Origin: Phycisphaerae bacterium
GTDB taxonomy: Bacteria > Planctomycetota > Phycisphaerae > Phycisphaerales > UBA1924
Direction: 5' to 3'
Length of the DNA stretch: 64,000 nucleotides
NCBI GenBank assembly: GCA_030429705.1
Contig: JAUIES010000005.1
Span: 1 to 64,000 of the forward strand
Shown here: positions 15,260 through 24,478 of the stretch, piece after piece
Numbering within the stretch: position 1 is the first letter of the stretch
Layout: every line of letters begins with the position of its first letter
Program-made: the position numbers and the translations under genes
The notes under the pieces: generated by a model
The model's database searches: none
Told to the model about the DNA's origin: nothing
Seen by the model: the letters and a program-made list of their open reading frames with translations, nothing else

Positions 15260-16603
15260 TCAGCTCAAGGGGTTGAGAAACAGACCCGTTGCCAGTTTCG
15301 GATAGAAGAATGTCGACTTCTGTGGCATGACTTCGCCTTCCTGGCTGACCTTGCGAACTGCGTCGAGCGGGGTTGGCTTGACGATGATCGCGATCTGCGC
15401 GAAACCTGAACCGCCGCCCGAGCCGGTTTCTTTTCCCTTGCCGATGGCGAGGACTTCGTCGATCGCGTGTGGGAAAGCCCAGGTGATGGGCTCGCCGTCG
15501 TTGAGTTGCGGCTGACAGATCTCTTCAACAATCAAGTGTTGAATGATGGCGACATCAAGACGGCGCCAGGCTTCGGGTTTGTCTGGGAACTGCACTTCGA
15601 GCGGGTCGTCCACCGCAGGCCAGGCGCAGAAACAGAGCCCGGTGGCGAAGTCCATCACGCCAAAAACACTTGTGCTTTCGCGTGCCGCGATGTGTTCGAT
15701 CGCTTCGTCGAAGTTCTGTGGGTCATTTTCGACGGCTTCGACATTGAGTAACCCCTGACTGGCTTCAAGGAACTTGTCGATGCTGTAGTTTTTCATTCCG
15801 CCCAGCACGCGATGGGTTGGTCCGATTGCGAGGCCGGGGTCTGACATGCCGACCAGGACCATCATTGTTTGGCGTGCGGGGTGATCGGCTGGCACATCGC
15901 CTTGGGACTCGAGCCACTCGATGTAGTTGAGAGCCGTGTTGTAGCGATGATGTCCATCCGCGATGAAGATGTCCTCATCGTCGAGTGCGTCTCGGTAGGC
16001 AGCAATATCACCCGGTTCATCGATGGTCCAGACTTCGTGTTTGACGCCATCGCCAAGGTCGGCGGTCATGTCGGGTGAGCGGGATTCGGTCACGCGTTGA
16101 ATGAACGCGGTGGCTCGGCCGGATTCATCCGGATGAAGACCAAAGATCGGGCTTAACTGGGTTGCGGTGGCTTTCATGAGGGCGAGGCGGTCTTCCTTCG
16201 GTCCTGAAAAGGTGTGTTCGTGAGGGAGGATGCCCCCGCCCTCGCGCGGGCCGAATGGAACGGTGTCGACATTGCACGCGACACCGCAGCGGCGATAGGT
16301 CTGACCCATGAAGTCAAAGGTCTGGATGTACGCAAAAATAGCGGGTGTGTCGCGGCGGGTCACCGTGTGATTGTCGATCAATGCCTTCAGATGGTCCGCT
16401 GCTGCGTTGTACGCGGCGGGCGGGCCGAGTTCTTTGGCTGGCACATGTGGCAGATCGATTGCGACAATGTTGTCGGCATCAGTCTGAAGCAATGACTGCT
16501 TGGCGGCTGCATCGAGGACATCATATGGCGGCGCGACTTTGCGACTGACATCGCCTCGGCCGTTGTTGTACTGGTAGGCGTGCAAAGGGTGGATTTGTGG
16601 CAT
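15260..16603 (-). CDS. DUF1015 family protein
   Basis: This 447-residue cytoplasmic protein carries the family's landmarks: HPLHAYQYN at the N-terminus, KVAPPYDVL (about residue 22), NIVAIDLPHV, GILPHEHTFSGPKEDRLAL and the very conserved ADGHHRYNTA (near residue 237). Members of this family lie in the ParB/sulfiredoxin-like fold group and some have been linked to free-serine kinase activity; I cannot tell whether this one is active. The start at 16603 has AAAGGA upstream and coincides with the family start. It diverges from purQ across 91 bp, which must hold both promoters. Confidence 0.92.
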   Translation of the reverse strand: MPQIHPLHAYQYNNGRGDVSRKVAPPYDVLDAAAKQSLLQTDADNIVAIDLPHVPAKELGPPAAYNAAADHLKALIDNHTVTRRDTPAIFAYIQTFDFMGQTYRRCGVACNVDTVPFGPREGGGILPHEHTFSGPKEDRLALMKATATQLSPIFGLHPDESGRATAFIQRVTESRSPDMTADLGDGVKHEVWTIDEPGDIAAYRDALDDEDIFIADGHHRYNTALNYIEWLESQGDVPADHPARQTMMVLVGMSDPGLAIGPTHRVLGGMKNYSIDKFLEASQGLLNVEAVENDPQNFDEAIEHIAARESTSVFGVMDFATGLCFCAWPAVDDPLEVQFPDKPEAWRRLDVAIIQHLIVEEICQPQLNDGEPITWAFPHAIDEVLAIGKGKETGSGGGSGFAQIAIIVKPTPLDAVRKVSQEGEVMPQKSTFFYPKLATGLFLNPLS

Positions 16604-16694
16604 GGTTTTCCTTTCCACCGAACTATATGGAACCAGAGGTCGGTTCTCATCGGTTGGTTGTGCTATTGTGGGGCGACGAGCGGAGGACGCTGCG

Positions 16695-17507
16695 ATGGTA
16701 CGCGTATTGGTCATCAGAACTGCCGGGACGAACTGCGAACTTGAGATGGTGCGTGGTTTTTCACTTGTCGGTGCGCAAGTTGAACTTGTGCATGTAGATG
16801 CGTTAGTCGCCGAGCCCACGCGCCTCGATCAGGCACACATGATCGGGTTTCCTGGCGGTTTCAGTTATGGTGACGACATCGCATCTGGACGGATTCTCGC
16901 GATGACCATGCGAGAAAAGTTGTGGCCTGCGCTGCGCGATGCGGCACAGCGCGGCGTGCCGATGATCGGAGCGTGCAACGGATTTCAGGTCATGGTGCAA
17001 CTCGGACTCCTGCCCGGGCCGGATCAAGGGGAGGCGTGGCCTGAGGTTGTCGAGGAGCAATCGCTCGCGCTTGCACACAATGACCACGGGCGATTCGTCG
17101 ATCGTTGGACCCGCGTCGAGGTGCCGACAGAGAGTGTGTGCATCTGGACCGCACCTTGGCGTGAAGGCTTTGACAAAGATGAACTGATGCTCCCGAGCGC
17201 ACACGGCGAGGGGCGGCTGGTCTCAGCGAGTTCGCACATTCTGGACCGGCTCGCCCGTCGTGGGCAGGTCGCGTTGCGGTATGCGGACGACCTGAACGGG
17301 TCGGTTCGTTCGATCGCGGGTGTTTGTGATACGACCGGTCGGATTTTCGGTCTGATGCCACATCCCGAGCGATATCTGGATTGGACACGACATCCGTTCT
17401 GGACGAGACTGGAACGCCGTGATGGACGCGACACGCCCGGGTTGGCGATGTTCCGGGCGGCGGTCGAGGCAGCGGCGACGCAGCCGGCTAGTGCAACTCC
17501 TGCGTGA
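16695..17507 (+). CDS. purQ: Phosphoribosylformylglycinamidine synthase, glutaminase subunit
   Basis: PurQ supplies ammonia from glutamine for step four of purine synthesis, acting with PurL and PurS. The 270-residue product has the class I glutaminase nucleophile Cys94 in GACNGFQ, the FPGGFSYGDDI segment, and the His/Glu pair in LMPHPER near residue 225. It is longer than the roughly 225-residue Bacillus form; the extra residues are in the middle (around DNDHGRF-like HNDHGRFVDRW). The start at 16695 is preceded by CGGAGG and matches the family start MVRVLVIRTAGTNCE. Its stop overlaps a possible GTG start of the next gene. Confidence 0.95.
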   Translation: MVRVLVIRTAGTNCELEMVRGFSLVGAQVELVHVDALVAEPTRLDQAHMIGFPGGFSYGDDIASGRILAMTMREKLWPALRDAAQRGVPMIGACNGFQVMVQLGLLPGPDQGEAWPEVVEEQSLALAHNDHGRFVDRWTRVEVPTESVCIWTAPWREGFDKDELMLPSAHGEGRLVSASSHILDRLARRGQVALRYADDLNGSVRSIAGVCDTTGRIFGLMPHPERYLDWTRHPFWTRLERRDGRDTPGLAMFRAAVEAAATQPASATPA

Positions 17508-18541
17508 AGTCATCGGTACACGGGTACGACATGGTTGTCAGCGAGTCCTATCTGAAATCGCTTGCGAGCACCAAAGCCCAAGCCTCTCCGGGGCGGTCTT
17601 GTCGGCGCTGTGGGTATAGCCTCGCGGGGCTTCAGCCGGGAGGCGTGTGCCCGGAGTGCGGCACGCCGTTTCGAGCAGATCCGATCGCCGGGCGGTTCTG
17701 CGATAGTTTGCTTGATGCGCCGCTTTCGTATATTCGGTCATTGCAAATCGGGCTTGGCCTGCTCGCTTGCGCTGTGTTGGTCATTGCGTTGGGGTTGATT
17801 GCGTCGTACTTTGGCGGGGTCGAGGTTCTCGCGGGGACAGGTGTCATCGTTGGTGCACTGTGGCTTCCGGGTGTGTGGCAGACGACCATACCCAGGCCGA
17901 TCGATGACTCGATTGCGCCCGACGCGGTGCTTGACTCAGACCGATTGCGACTGGTCTGTCGTGTGACGCAGTCGGCTGTCCTGCTGGGGGGGATATGCTC
18001 GCTGGCAGCGACCATAATGTCTGTTGGTGGCGGCGCGACAGGAGCCCTGACGACAACGGTCCTGATTCTTGCTGGGGTCGCGTATCTGGTGAGCGTACTC
18101 GCACTGGCACCATTCGGCGTGTATCTGTCGGCCTTGAGCGACTGGTCGGGTCATGGGGTTCTTGGAACGCAGTTTCGGGTGGCGGTGATGACGATCACGG
18201 TGGCTGCGGGCGCAGCGATCGGTTCGGCGCTCGGTGCTGCGGTTTCTGTCAATATTCGGGGATTGGCGGCGTTGATCACGCTGTGGTCTCTAATCGCACT
18301 TTTTGCAGCGAGTGTTTATTTTCTCGTTTTGATTCTGCGTCTGGGGAATGCGGCTCGGTGGGCGATCAAAAACGCGTTGTTTGCCATGGAGTCGCAAGCG
18401 CGTGTGGCGGAGCGGCGTAACCAGCACGCCGACCGCGTTGCCGAGCGTCAAAAGAATGCGAAAGCGACGAAAGAAGGGCACGGCGGCTCGTGGGAAGACT
18501 CGGGATTTGTGCCACTCGCCGAACCAGATGAGCCGGCGTAG
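17504..18541 (+). CDS. Zinc-ribbon multi-pass membrane protein
   Basis: A 345-residue protein with an N-terminal zinc ribbon (CRRCGYSL and CPECG, about residues 33-55) followed by five or six hydrophobic segments between residues 80 and 290 and a highly charged C-terminal tail rich in Arg, Lys and Glu. Membrane proteins headed by this CxxCGY...CPECG ribbon are common in Phycisphaerae, and their role is unknown. The GTG start at 17504 overlaps the purQ stop (GTGA); an ATG at 17531 is an alternative that would keep the whole ribbon. Confidence 0.78.
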   Translation: MKSSVHGYDMVVSESYLKSLASTKAQASPGRSCRRCGYSLAGLQPGGVCPECGTPFRADPIAGRFCDSLLDAPLSYIRSLQIGLGLLACAVLVIALGLIASYFGGVEVLAGTGVIVGALWLPGVWQTTIPRPIDDSIAPDAVLDSDRLRLVCRVTQSAVLLGGICSLAATIMSVGGGATGALTTTVLILAGVAYLVSVLALAPFGVYLSALSDWSGHGVLGTQFRVAVMTITVAAGAAIGSALGAAVSVNIRGLAALITLWSLIALFAASVYFLVLILRLGNAARWAIKNALFAMESQARVAERRNQHADRVAERQKNAKATKEGHGGSWEDSGFVPLAEPDEPA

Positions 18542-18585
18542 TCCAAAACATTGGTTGTGGTTGCGTTGGCGCTACGATTGAGGCT

Positions 18586-19755
18586 GTGAACAAGCCGAAG
18601 AGAAAAGTTTTGCTTGCGATGAGCGGCGGCGTGGATTCGTCCGTGGCGGCTGCTTTGTTGAAAGAGCAGGGGTACGACCTCGTCGGTTGCTTCATGCGGC
18701 TCGGTTCACCTGGTGAAACGCTGGATGACGCGTGCGAGACCGAGACCACGAAGATCGGGCACCAGGGGTGTTGTTCGATCGGTGATGCAGCCGATGCGAG
18801 GCTCGTCGCGGCGAAACTTGACATTCCGTTTTATGTGTGCAATTTCAAAGACGATTTCGGGCGGATCATTGATTATTTTGTTGATGAGTACGCAGCCGGT
18901 CGGACTCCGAATCCGTGTGTTCGCTGCAACGATTGGCTCAAGTTTGGTCGATTGCGTGCGTTCGCTGAGCAGATGGGGTGTGACATGGTGGCGAGTGGGC
19001 ACTATGCCCAGATTGATTTTGTTGATGATGAACCTCGACTCTTGCGTGGGGTTGATGAAGGCAAAGACCAGTCGTATGTGCTGTTTGGTGCGCCGCGTGA
19101 AGAACTCGCGCGGACACTGCTACCGATTGGTGGCTATGAAAAGGCTCGTGTGCGTGAGTTGGCGGCTGCATACGACCTGCCGGTGTTTGACAAGCCGGAT
19201 AGTCAGGAGATTTGCTTCGTTCCTGACAACAACTATGCAGGGCTCGTTGAACGAAAGCGGCCGGAGGTCGCGAAGCAGGGCGAGATTCTGAACGAACAAG
19301 GCGACGCGATTGGTGAACACGATGGACAACACAAGTTCACCATCGGCCAACGCCGCGGGGTGGGTGTCGCGTTCGGGTATCCGATCTATGTGATCGACAA
19401 GAATCCTGTTCAGAACACGGTCACCGTCGGGAAGAGAGAGCATCTGTTGGCGACCGGGTGCATTGCCGCCGAGTCGAACTGGCATATCGACCATTTTGAT
19501 GGTTGGAAGCCGTGCCTTGCGCAACATCGTTACAACAGTGCTCCGGCGTTGGCTCGGGTTCGGCTTATCGATGGCGTTGAGGGTGCCGACTCGGCTGGCG
19601 CATCGGGCAGAGTGGGGCGTTTTGAAGTTGCGTTTTTGCGGCCTGAGCAGGCTGTCACGCCAGGGCAGGCGATCGTACTCTATGATGCGGCCCGCCCTGA
19701 ACTCGTGATGGGTGGGGGATGGATTGCGTCAGTCGACCGCGTGGGAGAATCATGA
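18586..19755 (+). CDS. mnmA: tRNA-specific 2-thiouridylase MnmA
   Basis: MnmA thiolates U34 of tRNA-Glu, -Gln and -Lys. The 389-residue product has the PP-loop ATP site MSGGVDSS (residues 12-19), the catalytic Cys in TPNPCVRCN (near residue 108) and the second in EICFVPDNN (near residue 207), which together form the persulfide relay. The C-terminal domain (TVGKREHL onward) is complete. GTG 18586 is the start that matches the family N-terminus. The stop overlaps the ATG of the next gene (ATGA). Confidence 0.96.
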   Translation: MNKPKRKVLLAMSGGVDSSVAAALLKEQGYDLVGCFMRLGSPGETLDDACETETTKIGHQGCCSIGDAADARLVAAKLDIPFYVCNFKDDFGRIIDYFVDEYAAGRTPNPCVRCNDWLKFGRLRAFAEQMGCDMVASGHYAQIDFVDDEPRLLRGVDEGKDQSYVLFGAPREELARTLLPIGGYEKARVRELAAAYDLPVFDKPDSQEICFVPDNNYAGLVERKRPEVAKQGEILNEQGDAIGEHDGQHKFTIGQRRGVGVAFGYPIYVIDKNPVQNTVTVGKREHLLATGCIAAESNWHIDHFDGWKPCLAQHRYNSAPALARVRLIDGVEGADSAGASGRVGRFEVAFLRPEQAVTPGQAIVLYDAARPELVMGGGWIASVDRVGES

Positions 19756-20186
19756 GTAGTGACCGAGATATAGCGATTTACTTGAACGGACTCAACGCTG
19801 AGACCTACGACCGGGCTGACGATCCATCGGCGGATGAAGACGGGCATGTTGTGACGGCGACCGTGCTGCGCGGGCCTCGCGGCGACACATCGATGGTGCC
19901 GGTGCGTGTACGCATCGGGCACGGGGTGTCTGTGACGACTGCGTCGGGGATGCTTCGAAAGATGGCTGACATGATCGATGACAACCCTGATCTGCTCAGC
20001 GGCATGCCCGGGTTTGCACTTCGGCGCATTCCGGGTGGCGGCGCTGAACGCAAGCGGATTACGCCGGAAGGGCTGGAGCAGATGGCCGATCGTCTGGAAG
20101 GTGAAGACCGGGAGAAACTGCTTGAGATGATCGATCGGATACGCGATCAGATCACCGAGGACCCGAGTCCTGATGACATGCTTTAG
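19752..20186 (+). CDS. Unknown acidic protein coupled to mnmA
   Basis: The 144-residue cytoplasmic protein is acidic and helical in its second half (SGMLRKMADMIDDNPDLLSG, then two further helices rich in Glu, Asp and Leu). No domain was recognised. The first half reads as a small beta-rich unit (VPVRVRIGHGVSVTTAS). The start at 19752 overlaps the mnmA stop (ATGA) and has GGGAG just upstream, so it is translationally coupled. A role near tRNA thiolation is possible but inferred only from coupling. Confidence 0.75.
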   Translation: MSSDRDIAIYLNGLNAETYDRADDPSADEDGHVVTATVLRGPRGDTSMVPVRVRIGHGVSVTTASGMLRKMADMIDDNPDLLSGMPGFALRRIPGGGAERKRITPEGLEQMADRLEGEDREKLLEMIDRIRDQITEDPSPDDML

Positions 20187-20234
20187 TTCGTTTTGTCGGT
20201 TCGTGTGATCGCTTCTGGTTGATTGAACAAAGAA

Positions 20235-20264
20235 AAAGGGCTCCGGTCGAAACCGGAGCCCTTT
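20235..20264 (-). terminator. Terminator between convergent genes
   Basis: The 13-bp arms AAAGGGCTCCGGT and ACCGGAGCCCTTT flank a 4-nt loop. On the minus strand the stem runs into TTTTTCTTT, so it terminates the metalloprotease transcript. On the plus strand only three T are part of the stem's end, so termination of the mnmA unit is weaker but possible. Confidence 0.9.
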
Positions 20265-20290
20265 GCTATGAGCTGATTGTGTCAGACTCG

Positions 20291-22567
20291 TTATGGCGTG
20301 ATGACCACATAGCCGTCGCCCCATGGGGTCCAGGCCGAGCCACCGCCAGCGCTTCGTGCGTGCACGCGGTAGCGATACTCGCCGGCACCTGGTGAGTCGA
20401 TGTATGACTCGGTGTTCGGTGCGGGTGAAGCGATGATACCAACCCAGACCCATGAGCCGCCGATGTGATCACGGCGCTGGATCTCGAACTTGGTTTCGTT
20501 CGAACTGTTGTCAGTCCATGCGAGCATGGCTTGACCGCCACCAAGGTCAGTCGCGCTGAAGTCCGACGGAGGCGTCGGCACGCTAGTGTCCTTGAGGACG
20601 CGGACACGCCACTGCGACCACTGCGAAGTACCCGCGGTGTTGCGAGCACGGACGCGATAGCGGAATGTACCGAATCCTGCTGCGTCGTCATAACTGGTGG
20701 TGTTTGCCGGAAGGGCAGAAGCCACGATCGTACGATTGGTGTATGAACCGTCGATCTTCTCCATTCGCTCGACATCCCACTCGTCCTCATTGGGAAGATC
20801 TGTCCAGGTGACGCGAGCGACACCGCTACCGAGATCCTGCGTCGTGGGGCGTGCGGGACGATCGGGGGGGGTCACGGCTCCGCCGTCTTCGACGATCACG
20901 GTGACGGTGTCCGTATCAAACAGACCTTCTGAATCGAAGATCGTCGCGGTGACGGTGTGTGTTCCGACGCTCAAGCCGCCGTAGTTGAAGTTGTTTCCGG
21001 TCTGGAAGAACCCGTCAAGGCTTGACACCCATGCGGTGTCAGCGCCGATGTCGCCTTCTTCGGCATCGTCGACTGTTGCTGCGAAGAACACGAGATCACC
21101 CTGTTCGGATGTTGCGTTATTGAAAGGCAACACGATGTCGATGGTGGGCGCGGTGTTTGGCGGAGGGCCGCTATCGAGGCATCCTCGGCCGTTGGCGTAG
21201 TTGGTGATGGTGTTGGCCGAACCTGAACTAAAGTTCGGGAGTCCGAGCCCGCCACAACCACCGAGGCCGGCGCACATGATCCGGCAGGAACCACCTGAAC
21301 AGTGACCCGCGGAGAAGTTGTGACCGAGTTCGTGAGCGGTCAATGCCGTACGAGCAGCGAAGTTGGTCGTGAAGCGAGATTCACTCAAGCCATAACCAAA
21401 GCTTGTGCACACAGCACTGAGCCAGGCGATACCGATGGTTCCGCCGTTGATATTGCGACCAGTCATGAGGTGTGCAATGTCACGATGCACGCCGCCATGA
21501 TTGCTTTGCCAGTGGCTGCGGAACTGATCGAGCAGCGTGCCGGCATCGTTGGTGGTGTATGGGTTGGAACCGCTTGACGAACGGACGATTGTTTGGGTGA
21601 TGACGAAGGTGATGCCACAGTCACGCTCATAGACGACATTCACCGCGTTCATGACATTTTCGATGTCGTTGATCGTGGCTGTGGTGTTGCTGCCGTTCTT
21701 CTGATAGAACTGGAAATCGGCGTCGTATGCAATTTCAGCGACGATAAAGCCGCCGCGCGGGGCAACAACATCTTCCTGAGGCTGGACACCGACGATGGGG
21801 TTGTCGGTGATCAGTGCGCCGCCACAGACCGCGTCGGTTGCGACCGGTGCCTGGCTGTCATAGACGACATGCAGGTCTGACGATGCACCGTCGACGATTT
21901 CGTTGAGCGGCTGAATGAACCAACCGGCATCGATGTCATTGTGGAGGATGATTGACGCGGTCAGGCCGTCTTCATCGATAGAAGCTGCGATCGCACTGCC
22001 GGGCATTTCGACGACGCGACCACGGAAGGTCGCTGAAGCAGGCGCTTCAACTTCGACAAGCTCGCCGTCGCCGTTGTCGATGAGCACTTTGAAGTTGTCA
22101 GTACGGACTGTCTGGGGGATCAGTTCGAGGGTGTAGATCCCACCATCGAGAACGACCGGGACGAACACGGTCTCACTTGCATCTGCGGGGATGGCCAGCA
22201 CTTCAAGCATGTGACTGTCGACACCGAATTGGTTGCCGATGAATGCGGTTGTGCTTTCGAGGCTTGAGATGATCGTGCTGGGGAACTGGTTGAACACCGT
22301 GCGGGCTTGTGTCAACCCAACGCCGACGGAGACGATCTGCGAACCGTCTTCATCGGTGCCGATGACTGAGCCATCGACAGCCGTCAGGGCTGCAGTGCGG
22401 ATTGTGTCATTGGCATCTGCACCCCAATGGACGACAATGGTGTTGGACGCATGGTCCGTGGTAAGCCGGTTGATCGCTTCTGCCTGGATCAGTTGACCCG
22501 AAGCGAAACCGGCAGCACTTGTGAGCGCGATTGTCGCTCCGAGTGCTATGCCATGTGCTTTCTTCAT
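20291..22567 (-). CDS. Secreted reprolysin-like zinc metalloprotease with FnIII domains
   Basis: The 758-residue product has a signal peptide (residues 1-24), a pro-region, and a metzincin domain with the zinc motif HELGHNFSAGH (His412, Glu413, His416, His422) and a Met-turn candidate in CRIMCAG (Met431). The usual glycine at the eighth motif position is serine. Behind it come a PKD/cadherin-like beta domain (about residues 470-560) and two fibronectin type III domains (about 565-660 and 665-758), suited to binding extracellular polymers. The start has AGGGAG upstream. It is monocistronic, with a terminator downstream and a strong hairpin in the upstream gap. Confidence 0.92.
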   Translation of the reverse strand: MKKAHGIALGATIALTSAAGFASGQLIQAEAINRLTTDHASNTIVVHWGADANDTIRTAALTAVDGSVIGTDEDGSQIVSVGVGLTQARTVFNQFPSTIISSLESTTAFIGNQFGVDSHMLEVLAIPADASETVFVPVVLDGGIYTLELIPQTVRTDNFKVLIDNGDGELVEVEAPASATFRGRVVEMPGSAIAASIDEDGLTASIILHNDIDAGWFIQPLNEIVDGASSDLHVVYDSQAPVATDAVCGGALITDNPIVGVQPQEDVVAPRGGFIVAEIAYDADFQFYQKNGSNTTATINDIENVMNAVNVVYERDCGITFVITQTIVRSSSGSNPYTTNDAGTLLDQFRSHWQSNHGGVHRDIAHLMTGRNINGGTIGIAWLSAVCTSFGYGLSESRFTTNFAARTALTAHELGHNFSAGHCSGGSCRIMCAGLGGCGGLGLPNFSSGSANTITNYANGRGCLDSGPPPNTAPTIDIVLPFNNATSEQGDLVFFAATVDDAEEGDIGADTAWVSSLDGFFQTGNNFNYGGLSVGTHTVTATIFDSEGLFDTDTVTVIVEDGGAVTPPDRPARPTTQDLGSGVARVTWTDLPNEDEWDVERMEKIDGSYTNRTIVASALPANTTSYDDAAGFGTFRYRVRARNTAGTSQWSQWRVRVLKDTSVPTPPSDFSATDLGGGQAMLAWTDNSSNETKFEIQRRDHIGGSWVWVGIIASPAPNTESYIDSPGAGEYRYRVHARSAGGGSAWTPWGDGYVVITP

Positions 22568-22882
22568 GGAGATTCTCCCTAAAAAATCGTTGACCCCTCA
22601 AAACACGATACGGAATGTGTATCGGAACACGCCATCGCACTGCGATGGCGTGTTCCAACCCCCTCTGAGCAGCCTGGGTCTATTGGCGTACCCCTCCGTA
22701 AGACTATGAATCATCCGTATTTGTGTACTTTCACCAAGCACAGATGAACGAGCAATTTACCATACCCGAACTGTGGAGCCCTCGCAAGCGGGTTTTGGCT
22801 GTCCTCGTCCACATTCCGTGTAAAAGCCGATGCCGGACCCCGAAATGAGTAGGTTGTCCGATAAAAGATGATTTTGACCGGA
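22568..22882. other. Intergenic region with strong inverted repeat
   Basis: No gene is visible in these 315 bp. They contain, on the minus strand upstream of the metalloprotease, a small hairpin (CGATAC/GTATCG, 22606-22624) next to a large one described separately. The left end carries the AGGGAG ribosome binding site of the protease gene. Confidence 0.5.
22624..22656. repeat. Perfect 16-bp inverted repeat
   Basis: GGAACACGCCATCGCA (22624-22639) and its exact complement (22641-22656) are separated by a single C, giving a hairpin of about 14-15 bp with a tight loop. It lies 57 bp before the protease start codon on the minus strand. Neither side has a T-run, so it is not a standard terminator. 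It could be a transcript-stabilising 5' structure, a protein-binding palindrome or a factor-dependent end for the upstream gene. Confidence 0.85.
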
Positions 22883-24082
22883 TTATTTTCCGGGCGCGAT
22901 CGCAACATCCATCCATACCGCGAAATGGTCGCTGGGCGGATTGGCATCAAGCGTGCGCCAAATGCCACAGCGCAATGACCGGATGCTGGCGGCAGGTAAT
23001 ACATAATCGACGCGGAGTCCAAAGCTGCTGGTGTCGTCGTCGTCCAGGCCTGCGATCGTGACTTCACTCTTGGGTGTCATGCTTGCATTGATTCGCGCGT
23101 TGTTGAGCAGGTACTTGCCGATGGGATCGCGATATCCATCACCTTCGTCAGGATCGGCGTTGAGATCACCCAGAATGATGAATGATGTGTTGGGACGCAT
23201 GCCACCTTGCACGCCATCGTCGTCGACGATGTAGTCAGCGCCGAGGATGTAGTCACCCCAGAAGCGGATTTCGTCATGATTGCGTTTTTTGTTTCGCATT
23301 TCGTCGCCGTCAAATGCAGGGGGGGTAGGATGGCTGGCGAGAAAATGAACGGTTGCGCCATTCGGTAGTTTGACCGGTACATCCCAGTGGCTCTTGGAAC
23401 TGAGTCGAACCATATCGAGCGCTTCATCCTGATACCAGAGGTTGTCGTCTTCATCACGAGGGAGGTTTGCGTTGGGCATGGCCTTCCATGGGAACAGATG
23501 GAAAGTGCGAATCGCTTCTTCGTCGATCTCGAGTCGTTCGTCGACAAGTAACGCCATGCCGTATTGTCCGGGGAAGGTGCCGAAACCCCACGAGTCGTTC
23601 CCATAGGCGCGGCCTGCAGCGGACTGGGCAGGAGGTGCGCCGGTGACCGGATCGGATGCGTCGGGTAAAGGAAATGAGGTTTTAATTTCGCCGTTGCGGT
23701 CAAGATCGAACCCGGATGGCATGCCGGTGTTTGGGCGAGCGGTAAACACGCGGTATCGCAATGGCTTGAGCCCTTCTCGCTGCGGAACGGCGAGGTACAG
23801 TTCGTTGAATCGTTCGGCGGTGGCATGGCCACTTGCTTCTCGACCGAAATCATTTTCAGCAGCAAACGCGATCTCGTTCAACAAAATGACATTGGGACGA
23901 ATGCGTTGGATGGTCTCGGCGATGTGCTTGAGTCGTGGTTGTTCGCCATCGGCGACATCGCTCGGACGGACATCCTGAATGTTGTATGTGGCGACGCGGA
24001 TGGCCATGGGTTTGGCGGACTGGGCTTGTGCAATCGAAGTGAATGCGGTCAGGGCAAGAAATGACAGGCATCGAATCAACAT
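22883..24082 (-). CDS. Exported endonuclease/exonuclease/phosphatase family protein
   Basis: The 399-residue protein has a signal peptide (MLIRCLSFLALTAFTSIAQA) and an EEP fold: RVATYNIQDVRP at the start, NVILLNEIAF carrying the metal-binding Glu, ILGDLNADPDEGDG, and a C-terminal SDHFAVW with the catalytic Asp-His. Exported members act as phosphatases or nucleases on extracellular substrates; the long inserts around residue 150 are typical of planctomycete versions. I start at 24082 because the signal peptide begins there with CGGAGA upstream, and a longer frame would run through the tRNA-Arg gene on the other strand. Confidence 0.88.
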   Translation of the reverse strand: MLIRCLSFLALTAFTSIAQAQSAKPMAIRVATYNIQDVRPSDVADGEQPRLKHIAETIQRIRPNVILLNEIAFAAENDFGREASGHATAERFNELYLAVPQREGLKPLRYRVFTARPNTGMPSGFDLDRNGEIKTSFPLPDASDPVTGAPPAQSAAGRAYGNDSWGFGTFPGQYGMALLVDERLEIDEEAIRTFHLFPWKAMPNANLPRDEDDNLWYQDEALDMVRLSSKSHWDVPVKLPNGATVHFLASHPTPPAFDGDEMRNKKRNHDEIRFWGDYILGADYIVDDDGVQGGMRPNTSFIILGDLNADPDEGDGYRDPIGKYLLNNARINASMTPKSEVTIAGLDDDDTSSFGLRVDYVLPAASIRSLRCGIWRTLDANPPSDHFAVWMDVAIAPGK

Positions 24083-24181
24083 GCGAGGTCTCCGTGGGTT
24101 GGTCTGATGAGCATAAGCGGTCACAGTCCGATAGGGCGGACGGGTTGACAACTGATCGCAGGTGGCGACACTTGAGCGTTG

Positions 24182-24255
24182 GTCCCGGTAGCTCAGCTGG
24201 ATAGAGCAGCGGACTTCTAATCCGCAGGTCGTTGGTTCGAATCCAACCCGGGATG
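24182..24255 (+). tRNA. tRNA-Arg (anticodon UCU)
   Basis: The 74-nt sequence folds as a standard tRNA: acceptor GTCCCGG against CCGGGAT (first pair G-U), discriminator G, D-arm GCTCAGCTGGATAGAGC, anticodon stem GCGGA/TCCGC with loop CTTCTAA and anticodon TCT at 24216-24218, and T-arm GTTGGTTCGAATCCAAC. CCA is not encoded. It reads AGA codons. Confidence 0.96.
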
Positions 24256-24478
24256 TTGCGGTCGGGCAGTTCGGCCCGCACGGGGCTTGAAATGGATCGC
24301 CGTACCGGTGGTCAGGCCCATGATTCTTGAATTTGTCCATTGGAGCCCCGAGACCGGCGTGATGTCGATCGTCGGCTCACGCTGTACAGGTGACTGGCGC
24401 GTTCTTCGGGTAGGAGAGCGATCGGGAGACTGTTTGTCGCAGTTTGTTTGGGCAACTGTGAAGAAGGGGCTTTGACCA

